From: Sarcophilus harrisii
Taxonomy: Eukaryota > Chordata > Mammalia > Dasyuromorphia > Dasyuridae
DNA length: 64,000 nt
Assembly (NCBI RefSeq): GCF_902635505.1
Contig: NC_045429.1
Span: 130,843,804-130,907,803 of the forward strand
Reading direction: 5' to 3'
Numbering within the stretch: position 1 is the first letter of the stretch; the number at the start of each line of letters is the position of its first letter. Shown here piece after piece: positions 1-12,430 of this stretch. The position numbers were made by a program, and so were the translations under genes. The notes below the pieces were generated by a model that did not search any database, was not told the DNA's origin, and saw nothing but the letters and a program-made list of their open reading frames with translations.

Positions 1-1016
1 AACATGCTCCAGATAATGAATAGTAAAAGAAATGCAAATGAAAATAAGGCTGAGGTGTTGAGTTTTTTTAAACTCACATCTTGCAAATTAGTAAAGATTG
101 CTACATGGATATAGTCATATTGGAGGGGCTTTGGGTATATAGATACACTAACATCTTGTTGGTAGGTGTGTGAATTGTTCCAACCATTCTGTATATCAAT
201 TCATTATTTATGAAGTCACTAAACTATTCTAACCCTTTGAGTTAGAAATTCCAATACTAAGTACATGTTCCAAGGAAGTACAACAGAAGAATAGAAGCAA
301 GGTTGCCACATGTACTAAAATAAACATGACAGAGTACTTTTTTGGTGCAAAAGATCCAGGAATAAATTGGGTGCCCATTGATTTGGACTTGAAAAAAACC
401 TTAAAACATTAATAGGACAAAATATCATTTTGCAATGAGATAACAACTAAAGATTTCAGAGAAATGTGGGCGGATTTGTATGAACTGATAAGGAATGAAA
501 TAAGTAGGAAAAGAAAAATATACAGCTACTAACAATGTAAATGAAAAGACCTGTTTAAAAAAAAAAAAGCCAAATTCAGAGTAATTGAAAAACTAATGAT
601 GGTCCTTGAGAATAGATGATGAAATGTACCTCCTCATGGCAAAGAAATAGGGAAGGACTAGAACAATATGTTGCATAAATTACTATATAAGTACTTTTAG
701 TCATTATATTAAGTATTTTTGTTTAATTGTTTTTCTTTGTGATAAAAGAGGATTAAATCTAGAAAGGGTGGTGTAAGGTTAGGCAAAAGATATCAAAAAC
801 ATTTTTTAAGTTGCATAACAATATGACTGGTATGGAAATATGTTTTACATATTTTGTGCACATATACAACCTACATAAAATTGCTTACTGTCTTAGGGAT
901 GAAGGAGAGGAAGGAGGAAGAAAATTTGAAAGTTAAAAAGTCATTTTTGTTTAAAAATGAATATTAAAAATTGACTTTACATGTAATAGGAAAAAATAGT
1001 ATTTAAATTTTAAAAT
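1..1016 (+). mobile_element. L1 LINE, old 3' end (ORF2 end and 3' UTR)
   Basis: The left part is a decayed ORF2 C-terminal region, with text matching the marsupial L1 around 'TTGTTGGTAGGTGTGTGAA' and 'TATGAACTGATAAGGAATGA'. 820-1016 is the 3' UTR with its ATATGGAAATATGTTTTACAT-like stretch and an A-rich end. It has many stops and starts outside the window. Confidence 0.75.
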
Positions 1017-1216
1017 TTGTGTAAAGAAGTTACTACTAATAATAATAATAAAAGAAGCAGTTAGATGTGGAACATGTTTTATCCAAATTATATAGTGTTT
1101 AAGAAGAAATGTAGTTTTATTGCTACCAATTTCTAGGGTCAGTTCAGAAATTATTTCATATTTCTTCTTTGATAAGCAGCTAGAAAATTTATAGAAAACA
1201 TTTTTGTACATAAATG

Positions 1217-2635
1217 CTATTACTGAAGTTTTAAAGATGAATTATTATCTGTTTGATTTCACTCTTAAAGTAGAAGAAACATCCCTCTTTCAGTTTATTT
1301 GTATATGTTCAGCAGACCTCATTTTTAAATAAACCATGCAAAGCTAAAACAATAGCCTAAGGTACAAGGAAATAATGTACTAATGACCAACCATACTCAT
1401 CTATTTGTGAAAGCACTTATATAATTCTCCAAGATATATAGTTCATCATCATGATGTTCCATATCAATGCCATCTTGGGCTATTCCTCAGGATTGGGACT
1501 CAGACCAGACTCTCAAGGGGTAGGATTCTTGGCATTTATGTCCTGAACACTTTGGTATTCTGGTGAAGACTATGGACCTTAATCAGAATAATGTTTTTAG
1601 ATGCACAATTACTTTCAGGGAATGTATTTTGACTTCAGGAAATATGCTTTGTTCTAGTATTTATTGGGAAGTTTTTGTTCCATTAAAAAAAAATCAATGA
1701 TTTTTTTAAAAGAAATTTCTTTTTTAAAGTCACAAGTTGCCATAAGCTTCCCATTTTCTCCCAAGGAGTGCTTATTTTATTTTAAATGTTTGGACACTGT
1801 TGATATTGCTCCTCAGCCTGGAATGCTTTCTTTGAAAGCTATAATAAGGGTCAGGAGAATTGGATTGTGCTTCAGATACAAAAGATAGTTGTTTTTCTTC
1901 CCTATCATTCAGCAGGATCCCATCACCCTATTATTCCTTACCATTACCAGTTTACTCTAGTCTTCAGGATTAGAATGGGGATGAATAAAGAGCAGAAGAG
2001 ACAGAGTTTCTGGGTAATTAATAATTTATTTATTTTATTTATTAATTAGGCTAGCAAATAATCAATAAATTGATGGTCAATGATTTCTTTTTATAATCAA
2101 AGACAAAATCATGGAGATTATTGAATGCTTAAGTACCTTTGGAAAAAGGGGTAGTCCTAACAGGTGAGAATCAACCCTGATTGGTGAATAGTTAATGAGT
2201 GGGTGGACATATTAATGAGGAAGTGCTTCTGCTTTCATTGAAAACATGGCTTGATCATGGGACTCAGTTGCCTCCAATAATCTGGACAAATGATGCATCA
2301 CTATCCAGATCCTTAGCCTTTCCAAGAGAGTAAAGCAGTTTTATGTCTTAGCCCTGGTAAATTTTTGAGAGTCTCTCCTTGCTCAGAGGGTTAAAGGGGC
2401 TCAGAGAGACATGGTATCCGAGTTATGCCTTTCTCCAAGTGGATATGTCATACAGGACTATTATGTTAAAGATGAAGCTGATAATAAATGGTATTGGTAT
2501 TTGCAATCATATTGCAATCAAACAATGCATTTTGGGGTCTCATATATCACTTAGGAAGCCAGAAAGGCTGGGAATTTAGTCATCTCATCTGCATTCAGAA
2601 AGAGCAGGACCATATACAAACACAATATCAATGTG
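1217..2635. other. Gene-free stretch, nothing recognised
   Basis: This is AT-rich DNA with an ATTTATTT-rich patch near 2020-2045. Only short chance frames occur. It may contain an old unclassified repeat, but no ends or tails could be placed. Confidence 0.5.
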
Positions 2636-2639
2636 ACTG

Positions 2640-3330
2640 ATATTTCAGTAAGTCAATAAGCATTTTATTAAGTACCTACTATGTGCCAGTTACTATACTA
2701 ATGGCTAGAAATACAAAGAAAGAAAATTCATGGTCCCTGGTCTTAAAAACTCATCATCTAATGGGAATGACAATATGTAAACAATTATGTACAAACAAGA
2801 TATATATAGGATAAATGAGAAATAATCAACAAAGGGAAAGCACTAGAATTAAAGGGGATTGAGAAAGGTTTCCTAGAGAAGGAGTATTTTAGCTGGGATT
2901 GGAAGAAAATCATATAAACCAGGAGGTAGAGCTAAGGGGAGAAACTATTCCATGTTTGGGGGACAGCCAATGAAAATTCTCCCAATAAAAGATGATATTA
3001 TTTGAGGCAAGGAATAGTAAGTGACTGGATCAAAGAAGTGGTGATACACGATGTAAGAAAACTGGAAAAGTAAGGGAGTTTTCTAGCAATAGAGTTGATC
3101 CTGGAGGTGAGAAAAAGCCAATGCAGTTTATTAAGTAGAAGGCTGATGTGGTCATAATTGTGTTTAAGGAAGATCACTTTGACAACTGAGTAGAGGATGT
3201 CCTTGAGTGAGGAGATTTGTGGCAAAAAGATCAACCAGAGGCTATTGCGATTGGATGGCATGAGTAACTGAGTACATCCACCGAAGTGGTAACAATATCA
3301 GAGGAGAGAAGGAGACATATACTAGAAATG
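2640..3330 (-). mobile_element. L2 LINE 3' end (minus strand)
   Basis: This begins with the reverse complement of the L2 tail (TTATTAAGTACCTACTATGT), followed by the reverse of its 3' region, including GGCTATTGCGATTGGATGGC near 3240. It is an old, interrupted copy. Confidence 0.75.
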
Positions 3331-3404
3331 TTATAAAGGTAAAAGCAACTGACTTTGGCAGCACAATGGATATAGAGAGTGAGAGTGAGTGATTACCTTT
3401 GGAT

Positions 3405-4054
3405 AAAATCATCCTTATAGTTTCCTGCCTTTATTCTACTATCTTGGCTCTGCCGTCCCCTCCTTTTAGTTTCTCTAGCTCAGGACCTCAGTCACCTTGG
3501 AGTTTTCCCTTTCCCTCACTCTTTCATACCTAATTAGTTGACAATACTATAGTTTTATAACTTCTCTCAAATTTATCCCATTCTCACCAGTCCTATGACC
3601 ATTCCCGCCAGCTCACATCCACATGATCTCTTTCCTAACCTGGCATCTGTCCCTTTCTTGGCTAAATTCCTTGAGAAAGTGATCCACAATGTTGATGATC
3701 ATTGCCTGAACTTCCTCTCCTCTTGTTCTTATCTAAAACCCCCTCACTTTAGCTTCTGACTCATGATTCTACTGAAACTGCCCTCCTCAGTTACCAATGA
3801 TTTCCAAATTGCCAAATGTAATGGTCTTTTCTCAACCCTTATTTTTCTTGAACTCTTTGCAAGTCTTTGACAATGTTGATCACCCTCTTCTCTTGGATGT
3901 TCTCTCTTCTCTGGGCTTTCATGACTGCCATTTTCTGGCTCTCCTCCTACCTGACTAATCTCTCTTTCTATGTCTCCTTTCTGGAATCTTCCTCTTGGAT
4001 GATGGATGTCTAACAAGGCTTTGTCCTGGGCCCTATTGTCTCCTTCCTCTACAT
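3405..4054 (+). mobile_element. L2 LINE, ORF2 part 1 of a split copy
   Basis: This reads as the L2 reverse transcriptase region in the sense direction (CTTTGACAATGTTGATCACC corresponds to the conserved FDTVDH motif; CTTTGTCCTGGGCCC to GSVLGP). It breaks at the hAT element and resumes at 4657. Confidence 0.7.
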
Positions 4055-4656
4055 CACTGTTGTTGAATTCAAATAAAACAGGAGACACAAAGTCATATGC
4101 AAGTATACTTGAAGATTCATATTAACATTATCTATCTCTTATTGTATTTATTTATTTACTCATTTATTCATTGTTTGTTTATTGTTATATATTTTTATAT
4201 TTAATTATGTATTATATATCCATTATATTTTACATGCATTTATTGTGAATTTTCTTATTTTATTTATTATAAATCATCTATTTTGTTTATTTATTTTGTC
4301 AAATATTTCTCAATTATAATGTAATCTTGTTCTGAGCTCTTGGTGTGTTGAGCCAAAATGGCCACCTGTTTGACATTTCTTGTTTAATTATTTCTGTTCT
4401 GTCTGACTTTTCATGAGTCTCTTTAGCGTTTTCTTGATAAAGCTATTAGAGTAGTTTGCCAAATTCCTTCTATAATTCATATTACAGATGAGGAACATAG
4501 GGAAAACAGGATTAAATTGTTTGCCCAGGTTCACACAGCTGATCAATGTCTGAGCTCAGACTGTTCCTGAACTCAGGAAGCTTAATTTTCTTGACTCCAC
4601 AACTGGCACTCTATACCCTGTGGCACCATGTAGGTGCCCTATGTTTGACATCTCTG
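4055..4656 (+). mobile_element. hAT DNA transposon inserted in L2, itself carrying a SINE
   Basis: The ends are CACTGTTGTTGAATTC and GTTTGACATCTCTG, an imperfect terminal inverted repeat of the CAGTGGTGTCAAA type. Flanking 8-bp copies CTCTACAT (4047-4054) and CTCTACAG (4657-4664) agree at 7 of 8 positions, as expected for hAT. The interior is very AT-rich with no transposase frame. A SINE occupies 4385-4630. A related end is at 63887. Confidence 0.7.
4385..4630 (-). mobile_element. Marsupial SINE (long form), minus
   Basis: This is the reverse of the common form: TTTCTTGATAAAG, ATTACAGATGAGGAA, TTGCCCAGGTTCACACAGCT and CTGTGGCACCATGTAG. It lies inside the hAT element. Confidence 0.7.
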
Positions 4657-4907
4657 CTCTACAGTATCAGATTCCATCAGTTTAATTTTCATAACAGTGC
4701 AAATGATTCTCAGATCTCTTTATCTAGCCCTAAACTCTCTCCTGAGCTCTAGATTATCATTGCCAATACACTATTTCACAGGTTGAATTGGATATCCCTT
4801 AGAATATCTCACACTTCTTCCAAATCCTCCCCTTTTTTGAACTTCTCTATTACCATTCAAAGCACCACTATTAAGTCATCCAGTCTCACAACTTGGTCAT
4901 CCTCACC
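4657..4907 (+). mobile_element. L2 LINE, part 2 of the split copy
   Basis: The L2 text resumes after the hAT insert (GATTCTCAGATCTC, CTCTCCTGAGCTC). It runs into the target duplication of the L1 at 4908. Confidence 0.65.
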
Positions 4908-4922
4908 CCCTAATATATTCTC

Positions 4923-6735
4923 TCTTTTTTTTTTTATTTAATAGCCTTTTATTTACAGGATATATACATGGGTAACTTTTCAGCATTAACAATTGCCAAA
5001 CCTCTTGTTCCAATTTTTCACCTCTTACCCCCACCCCTCCCTAGATGGCAGGATGACCAGTAGATGTTAAATATATTAAAATATAAATTAGATACACAAT
5101 AAGTATACCTGACCAAAACGTTATTTTGCTGTAGAAAAGAATCAGACTCTGAAATATTGTACAATTAGCTTGTGAAGGAAATCAAAAATGCAGGTGTGCA
5201 TAAATATAGGGATTAGGAATTCAATGTAATGGTTTTAGTCATCTCCCAGAGTTCTTTTTCTGGGCATAGCTAGTTCAGTTCATTACTGCTCCATTAGAAA
5301 TGATTTGGTTGATCTCGTTGCTGAGGATGGCCTGATCCATCAGAACTGGTCATCATATAGTATTGTTGTTGAAGTATATAATGATCTCCTGGTCCTGCTC
5401 ATTTCACTCAGCATCAGTTCATGTAAGTCTCTCAGGCCTTTCTGAAATTATCCTGTTGGTCATTTCTTACAGAACAGTAATATTCCATAATTTTCATATA
5501 CCACAATTTATTCAACCATTCTCCAACTGATGGACATCCATTCAGTTTCCAGTTTTACCACTACAAAAGGGCTGCCACAAACATTCGTGCACATACAGGT
5601 CCCTTTCCCTTCTTTATAATCTCTTTGGGATATAATCCCAGTAGTAACACTGCTGGATCAAAGGGTATGCACAGTTTGATAACTTTTGAGCATAGTTCCA
5701 AACTACTCTCAAAATGGTTGGATTGTTCACAACTCCACCAACAATGCATCAATGTCCCAGTTTTCCCACATCCCTCCAACAATCATCATTATTTTCCTGT
5801 CATCTTAGCCAATCTGACAGGTGTGTAGTGGTATCTTAGAGTTGTCTTAATTTGCATTTCTCTGATTAATAATGACTTGGAGCATCTTTTCATATGACTA
5901 GAAATAGTTTCAATTTCTTCATCTGAGAATTGTCTGTTCATATCCTTTGACCATTTTTCAATTGGAGAATGGCTTGATTTTTATAAATTAGAGTTAATTC
6001 TCTATATATTTTGGAAATGAGGCCTTTATCAGAACCTTTGACTGTAAAAATATTTTCCCAGTTTATTGTTTCCTTCTAATCTTGTCTGCATTAGTTTTGT
6101 TTGTACAAAACTTTTCAGTTTGGTATAATCGAAATTTTCTATTTTGTGATCAGTAATGATCTCTAGTTCTGCTTTGGTCATAAAGACCTTCCCTTTCCAC
6201 AGGTCTGAGAGGTAAACTATCCTATATTCCTCTAATTTATTAATAATTTCATTCTTTATGCCTAGGTCCTGAACCCATTTTGACCTTATCTTGGTGTACG
6301 GCGTTAAGTATGGATCAATGCCTAGTTTCTGCCATATTAGTTTCCAATTTTCCCAGCAATTTTTATCAAACAGTAAGTTCTTATCCCAAAAGCTGGGATC
6401 TTTGGGTTTGTCAAAGACTAGGTTGCTATATTTGTTGACTGTTTTATCCCTTGAACCTAATCTATTCCAGTGATCAACTAATCTATTCCTTAGCCAATAC
6501 CAAATAGTTTTGGTAACTGCTGCTCTATAATATAATTTTAGATCTGGTACTGCTAAGCCACCTTCATTTGATTTTTTTTCATTAATTCCCTTGAAATTCT
6601 TGACCTTTTGTTTTCCATATGAACTTTGTTGTTATTTTTTCTAGGTCATTAAAATAGTTTTTTGGGACTCTGATTGGTATAGCGCTAAATAAATAGATTA
6701 GTTTAGGTAATATTGTCATCTTTATTATATTTGCT
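4923..6735 (-). mobile_element. L1 LINE, 1.8 kb 5'-truncated, minus strand, target-duplicated
   Basis: A poly-T head at 4925 marks the 3' tail, followed by the 3' UTR and about 1.3 kb of ORF2. On the minus strand 5561-5782 reads FDPAVLLLGLYPKEI, the L1 ORF2 C-terminal block (human: PAIPLLGIYPKD). Perfect 15-bp target duplications CCCTAATATATTCTC stand at 4908-4922 and 6736-6750. The insertion splits an L2. Confidence 0.9.
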
Positions 6736-6750
6736 CCCTAATATATTCTC

Positions 6751-7330
6751 ATTGAGTTTTGGTACTTCTGCCTTTATATCATCTCTTCTACCACCCAGCC
6801 ATATATATGTATATGTGTGTGTGTACATATATATAATATCTATTTCTGTGTTGTCTCTTCACTCAGACTAAGATTTTCTAGGACAGAGAATATAATTTTG
6901 CTTTTTTATGATTCCAGTGCTTAGCACAATTCGTGGCAAATAGTACATGTTTAACAAATACTTGTTGAGGATGGTGATGAACTATTCTAACAACCTTCTA
7001 ATTGGTCTCCCTGATTTTAACCTCTCCATATTCTACACAGATGTCAAAATAATCTACCTGAAGCACAGGTCCAACCAGATCATATTTCTACTTAAAAAAA
7101 CAAACCAACAAACAAAAGCAATAACCTTCAGTAGCTCTTCTTTGTCTGTGGAATAAATACAACTCCATAATTTAGCACTAAAGATGCTCCACAATTTGGT
7201 TTCCATCTGCTTTTCTGTCTTACTTCATATCACTAACCTTCACAAACTCTATATTCTGTCCATAGTAATTCACAAACAATATCATTAGAGGTCTCCAAGC
7301 AAAATCTGCATGATCTCTTGTCAAGAATGT
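6751..7330 (+). mobile_element. L2 LINE, part 3, with an inserted L2-type tail
   Basis: 6751-6800 continues the L2 interrupted at 4907. 6805-6975 holds a TATG-rich stretch and a separate L2 3' tail ending AACAAATACTTGTTGA. 6976-7330 resumes L2 (CTTCTAATTGGTCTCCCTGA). Confidence 0.6.
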
Positions 7331-7370
7331 TATAGAAGGGTTTTATGTCCAGATACAGACTGGTCTAAAG

Positions 7371-7770
7371 CAGCACTTCTCAAATTTTTGGGTCTCAGGA
7401 CTCCTTCACACACTTAAAAATTACTGAAGATTCCAAAGAGATTTCAGATAAGTTGTATCTGGATAGCACAGTGGATTGGCCAGGAATCAGGAATACTCAT
7501 CTTCCTGAGTTCAAATCCAGCTTCAGGATTTGACCCTAAGCATGTCACTCAAGCCTTCAGTTGCTTCATCTATAAAATGAGCTGGAGAAGAAAATCACAA
7601 GTCATTACAGTATTTTGCAAGAAAACCTCAAATGGGATCACAAAAAGTCAGATGCAAACCAACAAGAATATAGCTACTTGTATTTGCCATATTAGAAATT
7701 AAAGATTAGTTTTATCATGAAATCATTTGACCTTGCAGAAGCAGGGATTCCTGGACCACACTTGATGTTG
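7371..7770 (+). mobile_element. hAT DNA transposon remnant split by a SINE
   Basis: The left end is CAGCACTTCTCAAA with GGGTCTCAGGACTCC. A SINE occupies 7449-7663. The transposon resumes at TTGCCATATTAGAAATTAAA and fades near CCTGGACCACACTTGA. It is the same family as 37643-37826, in the opposite direction. Confidence 0.65.
7449..7663 (+). mobile_element. Marsupial SINE (long form)
   Basis: This has ATAGCACAGTGGATTGG, CTGAGTTCAAATCCAGC, the CATCTATAAAATGAGCTGGA block and AAATGGGATCACAAAAAGTC. It sits inside the hAT remnant. Confidence 0.75.
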
Positions 7771-7956
7771 AAGTTCCTTCAAAATCTCTGAAATTCTGTA
7801 ATCTGATGTTTGCCCTTCAGATGAAAGGTGAAACAAAAAGACACAGGTTTGGCCTGCTTCATTAGGCATAGTTAGGGGGTTGGGAGAGAAGAAGGTTGTA
7901 TGATATTCCTGTTCTTCCTCTTAATCTACACCTCCTTCTAACATACACAAAACATA

Positions 7957-8017
7957 CATTCTCTCTCTCTCTCCCTCTCCCTCTCTCTCTCTCTCCATCT
8001 CCCTCTCTCTCTCTCCA

Positions 8018-8050
<33 letters not shown>

Positions 8051-8346
8051 ACCACTCTCTGTGCCCCCTTTCTCTCTTTTTGTTCTTTTCCCCCACTCTC
8101 TGTTGCCCCCTTTCTGTCTCTGTCTATTTTTCTGTCTCTCTCCTCCATTCTCTGTACTCTATTTCTTTCTCTGTCTCTCTGTCTCTTCATCGCTGTCTTT
8201 CTCTACTTCTCTCTCTCCCCTCCACTCTCTGTCCCCCCCCCTTCTCTCTCTGTCTCTATCTTCTTACTGACTCTCTGTCTCCATCCTTGTCTCTCTGATT
8301 CTCTGTCTCTGTCTCTCTGTCTCTCTCTTTTTCTTTCTCTCTTCTC
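7957..8346 (+). repeat. Long CT-rich simple repeat (~390 bp)
   Basis: Nearly pure pyrimidine on the + strand, with CTCTCT runs, CCATCT and TGTCTC interruptions and C-runs near 8235. Open frames here on either strand are low-complexity artefacts. Confidence 0.95.
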
Positions 8347-8824
8347 CCTCAGCCTCCCCACAGAGCAAGAATAACTGAACACTCTAGAACATCCTGCCCC
8401 AGTATCACCAACACTTCCTTGTTGGCCTGAACTAGCTCCCAGTTAGAAAGTAAATATGGCATATTGTTATATTAGAAAGTTTGTTTTAGATTTCCACTGA
8501 AAATTTCAACATATTATTCAAATAATCTTTATATTATTCTCCATTAAACATGTGCCCACATCAAGGATTCGTATTGAAAAGTTCGAGTCAGATCTGCCCT
8601 TTCTGATATATTCCCACAGTCATTGACCTTAAATGCCATAATTTTCTTCCCCCACCATAGTAACAGACTCATTCAGGGCTCAGTACGTGCCTTGCACTAT
8701 GCCAAGCAGAATGGGACATATGAAGGAAGGACCTAACTCTTTCCTTAGTAGAAATATCTTTTCTTTTCTTGTAGACATTAAAAATTATTTTATAGTAAGG
8801 CAGGAATTGCAGGATTTTAAGAGG

Positions 8825-9045
8825 TGACATAATACGGTGGATAAAGAGCTGGCCTGGAAGTCAGGAAGAACAATGTTCATTCTGCCTCTGGCTCGTACTG
8901 ACTTTATGATGTGGAGAGGTAACTTAATCTCTTAGTACCCCAGGCAACTCTTCTAAAACAAAACAGTTGCAGAACAATTATTGCTTTGCATGGGCAGTGG
9001 GAGTTTTCCACAGCGTTCTCTACAGTGATCCAATTGTAGACTCAG
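8825..9045 (+). mobile_element. MAR1-type CORE-SINE
   Basis: It contains GTGGATAAAGAGCTGGCCTG, AAGTCAGGAAGA, CCCCAGGCAACTCTTCTAA and a decayed CORE end near 9020. Confidence 0.7.
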
Positions 9046-9049
9046 AGAG

Positions 9050-9440
9050 AGTACAGTTTTAAAATTGGAAGAGACCTTAAGGTTCCAAATGATCAGACCC
9101 ATACACAAAAAAATAATTCCCAGTTACAATACACCCAACAAGTAGTCCCGTAATAGCTTGTGAAGATCTCCAATGAGAGGGAATCTTCTATCTCCCTAAA
9201 TAGCATAATCTACTCTTGGATTACTCATGGTTAGGAATTTTTTCTGACATTAAAGCTAAATTTGCCAATTTTACCTCTTCTGCCTGTAATTTCTGATTCT
9301 CTCCTGGTCTTTCCTATTGTATATTGTATAATACATTTGTATTAAATATCATATTATTTTTCCTATCTCAGTATATCCCATAATAAATTGTAGGACAGAA
9401 CAATCTAAATCCTTTTCTATATTAGAGCTCTTCAGATCCA
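9050..9440 (-). mobile_element. CR1/L3 LINE 3' end, minus
   Basis: The recognised text is AATTGGAAGAGACCTTAAGG, then GTTAGGAATTTTTTCTGACA and CTCTTCAGATCCAG, in the order of the amniote CR1/L3 3' end read backwards. Confidence 0.55.
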
Positions 9441-10319
9441 GCAGTCAAGTGCTACCATCTGCTTTGTAGATTTGGAGTCAGTCAAATAGAGTTAATTACT
9501 GAACCAATGAAAGTTGCTAAAATCACTAAGTGAAAGAGTCTAAGAAACTAGGACATGTCTTGGTAGTCGAGTGATGGATTATTGTTTGGGAATGACTATA
9601 AAAAAGGGCAGAATATAGTTGGTGATCCTACAAGAAAAGAATGAGAAGGATTAATCAGATATGTGAAGAACTACAACAGAACAGTGTTATGAAATTGTGG
9701 GGAAAAGAAGGTATCCCAAATAATGGAGGTGGTCAACAGTACCAAATACTGAAGAAAAGTTTGATTTTTTTAAAGCTCTCAGAAATATAAATTTTATGCA
9801 TACACAAACACATACACACATATGTAAATTTATAAATGCTCATTGTGTGCACTTTCTGATTTTCCAAATCCAGACCTAATTGGATATAATAATCCTTATA
9901 TGCTCTGGCTATTAGTAATAGTTCATTCCACAAGCTTTTAATTTCACTAACCTGAATTCTCACAATGGTCTAAAGAAAGGATAATTTTAAGATTTCAATT
10001 TTCTGTTCCTAGCCTGTGGTACTATTAGAAATCAGATTTCCTTCCAAATCTTAGTTTCTTTTTAAAGGGGAAAATAAATATACACATTTCACATAAATAT
10101 TTGTAGCTGGTTAAAAGCTTTATTCTGGTTAACCAAAGTTTCCTTACTTCCACATTTCTAATATTGTTTGTCCTGACTTTGTTGAAGGAGACTCAATGGC
10201 TGTTCTATTTAAAATATTTTTTATAAGTTATTATGTGTCCTCTGCGTTTTTCTGATTCCAGATATTAAGAAAGTACTTTCTGTGGGGTCATTTTTGGTTA
10301 CCATGACTTCTATTGGAAG
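9441..10319. other. Gene-free stretch, nothing recognised
   Basis: AT-rich DNA without a clear repeat head, tail or exon-like frame. The open frame at 9733-9963 (minus) has no family resemblance. Confidence 0.5.
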
Positions 10320-10520
10320 GACAATACTGCATAGTGATTAGTGGGCTGATCTTGAAGTCACAAAGACCTGTGTTCAAATTCTGTTTCCAATATATATTAG
10401 TTATATGACTATGATGAAGTCATTGACTCTCTTGGTGTCAAAGACAACTTTCTAAGACTGTAAAATACTAAAGAATTCCTTATCGCAGCAGTGAGGGAAA
10501 TTCCATGAAAACTTCCCTAT
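10320..10520 (+). mobile_element. MAR1-type CORE-SINE, decayed
   Basis: CATAGTGATTAGTGGGCTG, AGACCTGTGTTCAAATTCTG and CTTTCTAAGACTGTAAAATA follow the MAR1 order. Confidence 0.6.
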
Positions 10521-11224
10521 TCTGAGGAAATCTGGGCCAAAATTAGTCTTTGCAAAGTTTATAGTTCAATGGGGAACATTTATCAGAAGCCAAGGAATTG
10601 ATTAGACATTTCAAGGCCCCTTCCATCTCTTAGATATCATTAAAAGAAACTGAATTCTAGCTTTCTAAGATTAAATGCTTAGATTTCTTAAAAGAAATTT
10701 CTTTTAAAAGAATTTTTCCTTGATTTATTTATATGTGTGTGCTTCATCTAATTACCTACATATCTGATGACATAAAAGCAATTTTTTTTTCTTTTTCTTC
10801 TTTATTAAGAAGAGGGTTTTTCCCCTACCTGTTCTTGACTTTCATTAATATTTCATGTGTTTAATACCCTTTTGTCTCCTATTAAATAAACACACACATA
10901 CATACCCTGAATGTACCATCATTCTCAGTAAGGACAGTCAACCCTCAACATCTTAAAAAATAAATGCATCTAGTACCCCAAAGGTTCCCAACCTTTGACT
11001 TTTCATTTATCTAAAAGAAAATGTTTGTTTTGAAAGTTCTTTAATATATTAAGCACCATGGTGATTGATATGTTCACAGAGATGCAGAAAAATGATTTAA
11101 ATGTTCTTATAATATTTCAAATGTGATCTCTTCTTTCAGTAGTCTTTCTTACTAACCAAGAGGGGATGTGCAAAACAGAAGTTACCCCACCAAGCACTAG
11201 GAAGCAAGGCATTTTGTCACATTA

Positions 11225-11400
11225 TTCCCACTGTTAGAGTAAAAGGAGTGCTAGGCATAGATTCAGAGAATCTTGTTTCAAATCTTAGCTTTGCCACTTG
11301 TATTATACAAGCGACCTTCCCTCTGGGCTTCAGTTCCCTCATCTGTAAAATCAGGGATTTGAGCTAGATGGCTTTGGCATTCCACCTCTAAATCCATGAC
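11225..11400 (+). mobile_element. MIR-family SINE
   Basis: It has TTAGCTTTGCCACTTGTATT, GGGCTTCAGTTCCCTCATCT and GTAAAATCAGGGATTTGAGC, ending in a 'ggcattccacctctaaatcc' block. Confidence 0.7.
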
Positions 11401-11519
11401 CCCAAAATTCCTCTCCAAAAGTGCTTAGGTGGTTATAAAAACATGGACATTTTGTAAAGTATACAAAAAGTGCCATGATTTTACAGATTCTCAAAGATTG
11501 TATAGAAACTCCCTTCCAT

Positions 11520-11605
11520 CAGGGCTACCATAATAATTCTTCTCAAATAATGTCTGGTAAATACTAGGCACTTAACAAATGTTTATTCATTGATTGATAG
11601 ATTGA
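11520..11605 (+). mobile_element. L2 3' tail fragment
   Basis: TACTAGGCACTTAACAAATG followed by TTTATTCATTGATTG is the L2 terminus. Confidence 0.55.
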
Positions 11606-12430
11606 AAATACAAGCTGGGGATGGACAAAAGAAGGGACAATAACAGATAAATTAGACCCTACCACACTTAGATATCATTAGAAACATGTCCTAGAGTTAA
11701 GGAGTCTTTCTTGAAAGGGCATATTTTTTTAAATTGTTATCTTGCAGAAGTCAACTAGCTTCCCCAGGGAAAAATCAGACACCTGTTCCATGGCCACCAA
11801 ATGATCTCTACATAGTGTGCTTGTGCTAAAGAATACCAAGAACAGACATGATCTAGCTTCCCTTGAGACTCTGCCTCTTGGGTTTGAAAGGTGGAATTGG
11901 ATTCATCTGATCTATGGATATTGTCTAACCATGGTCTTCAACTCTTGGCTCTAGCCTTTCCAGTCAACTTTTGGGATTCTTGCTCATCTTGCGAGAAATA
12001 AGAAAATGAAAATGTCTGACTGCCACTAAACCCATAATCTGAATTTTGAATGACTAAGCTACTTGACTATTCAGTAAAAAGCCATACCCTTCCATGTTGT
12101 ATTATTCCCAATAGATTTATCACCGGCTCAGCTCCTACCACAAGGTGGAGTTCATAGCTTAACCTCTTTCAAAAAAAGGAGATTATTTTAGGTAAACATT
12201 GCTAGTTTCCTGTTTGATATTTAATAGCTCAGTTGAGCCGTACCACAGATCTAGAGGGAAACTAATTGTAATACAGTGGAAAGTGATTTGGAGTAAGAAG
12301 TAAGAAAGCCTGTTCAGTGAGCCAATCATTTTATTTCTTTTCCATGGCCACAGATTGTACCTAGAGTCCGTATTTATAATCACTTTGCGATTCCCTTTGC
12401 TAGCTGTTTCATAAATGAATTTCCTACTGA
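11606..12430. other. Gene-free stretch, nothing recognised
   Basis: No repeat family or conserved frame could be placed here. Confidence 0.45.

Noticed and set aside
3744-4088. 114-codon minus frame
   Set aside because: It is antisense to L2 reverse transcriptase text and has no independent support.
7896-8298. Ser/Leu/Pro-rich and Arg/Glu-rich frames on both strands
   Set aside because: They are translations of the CT tract.
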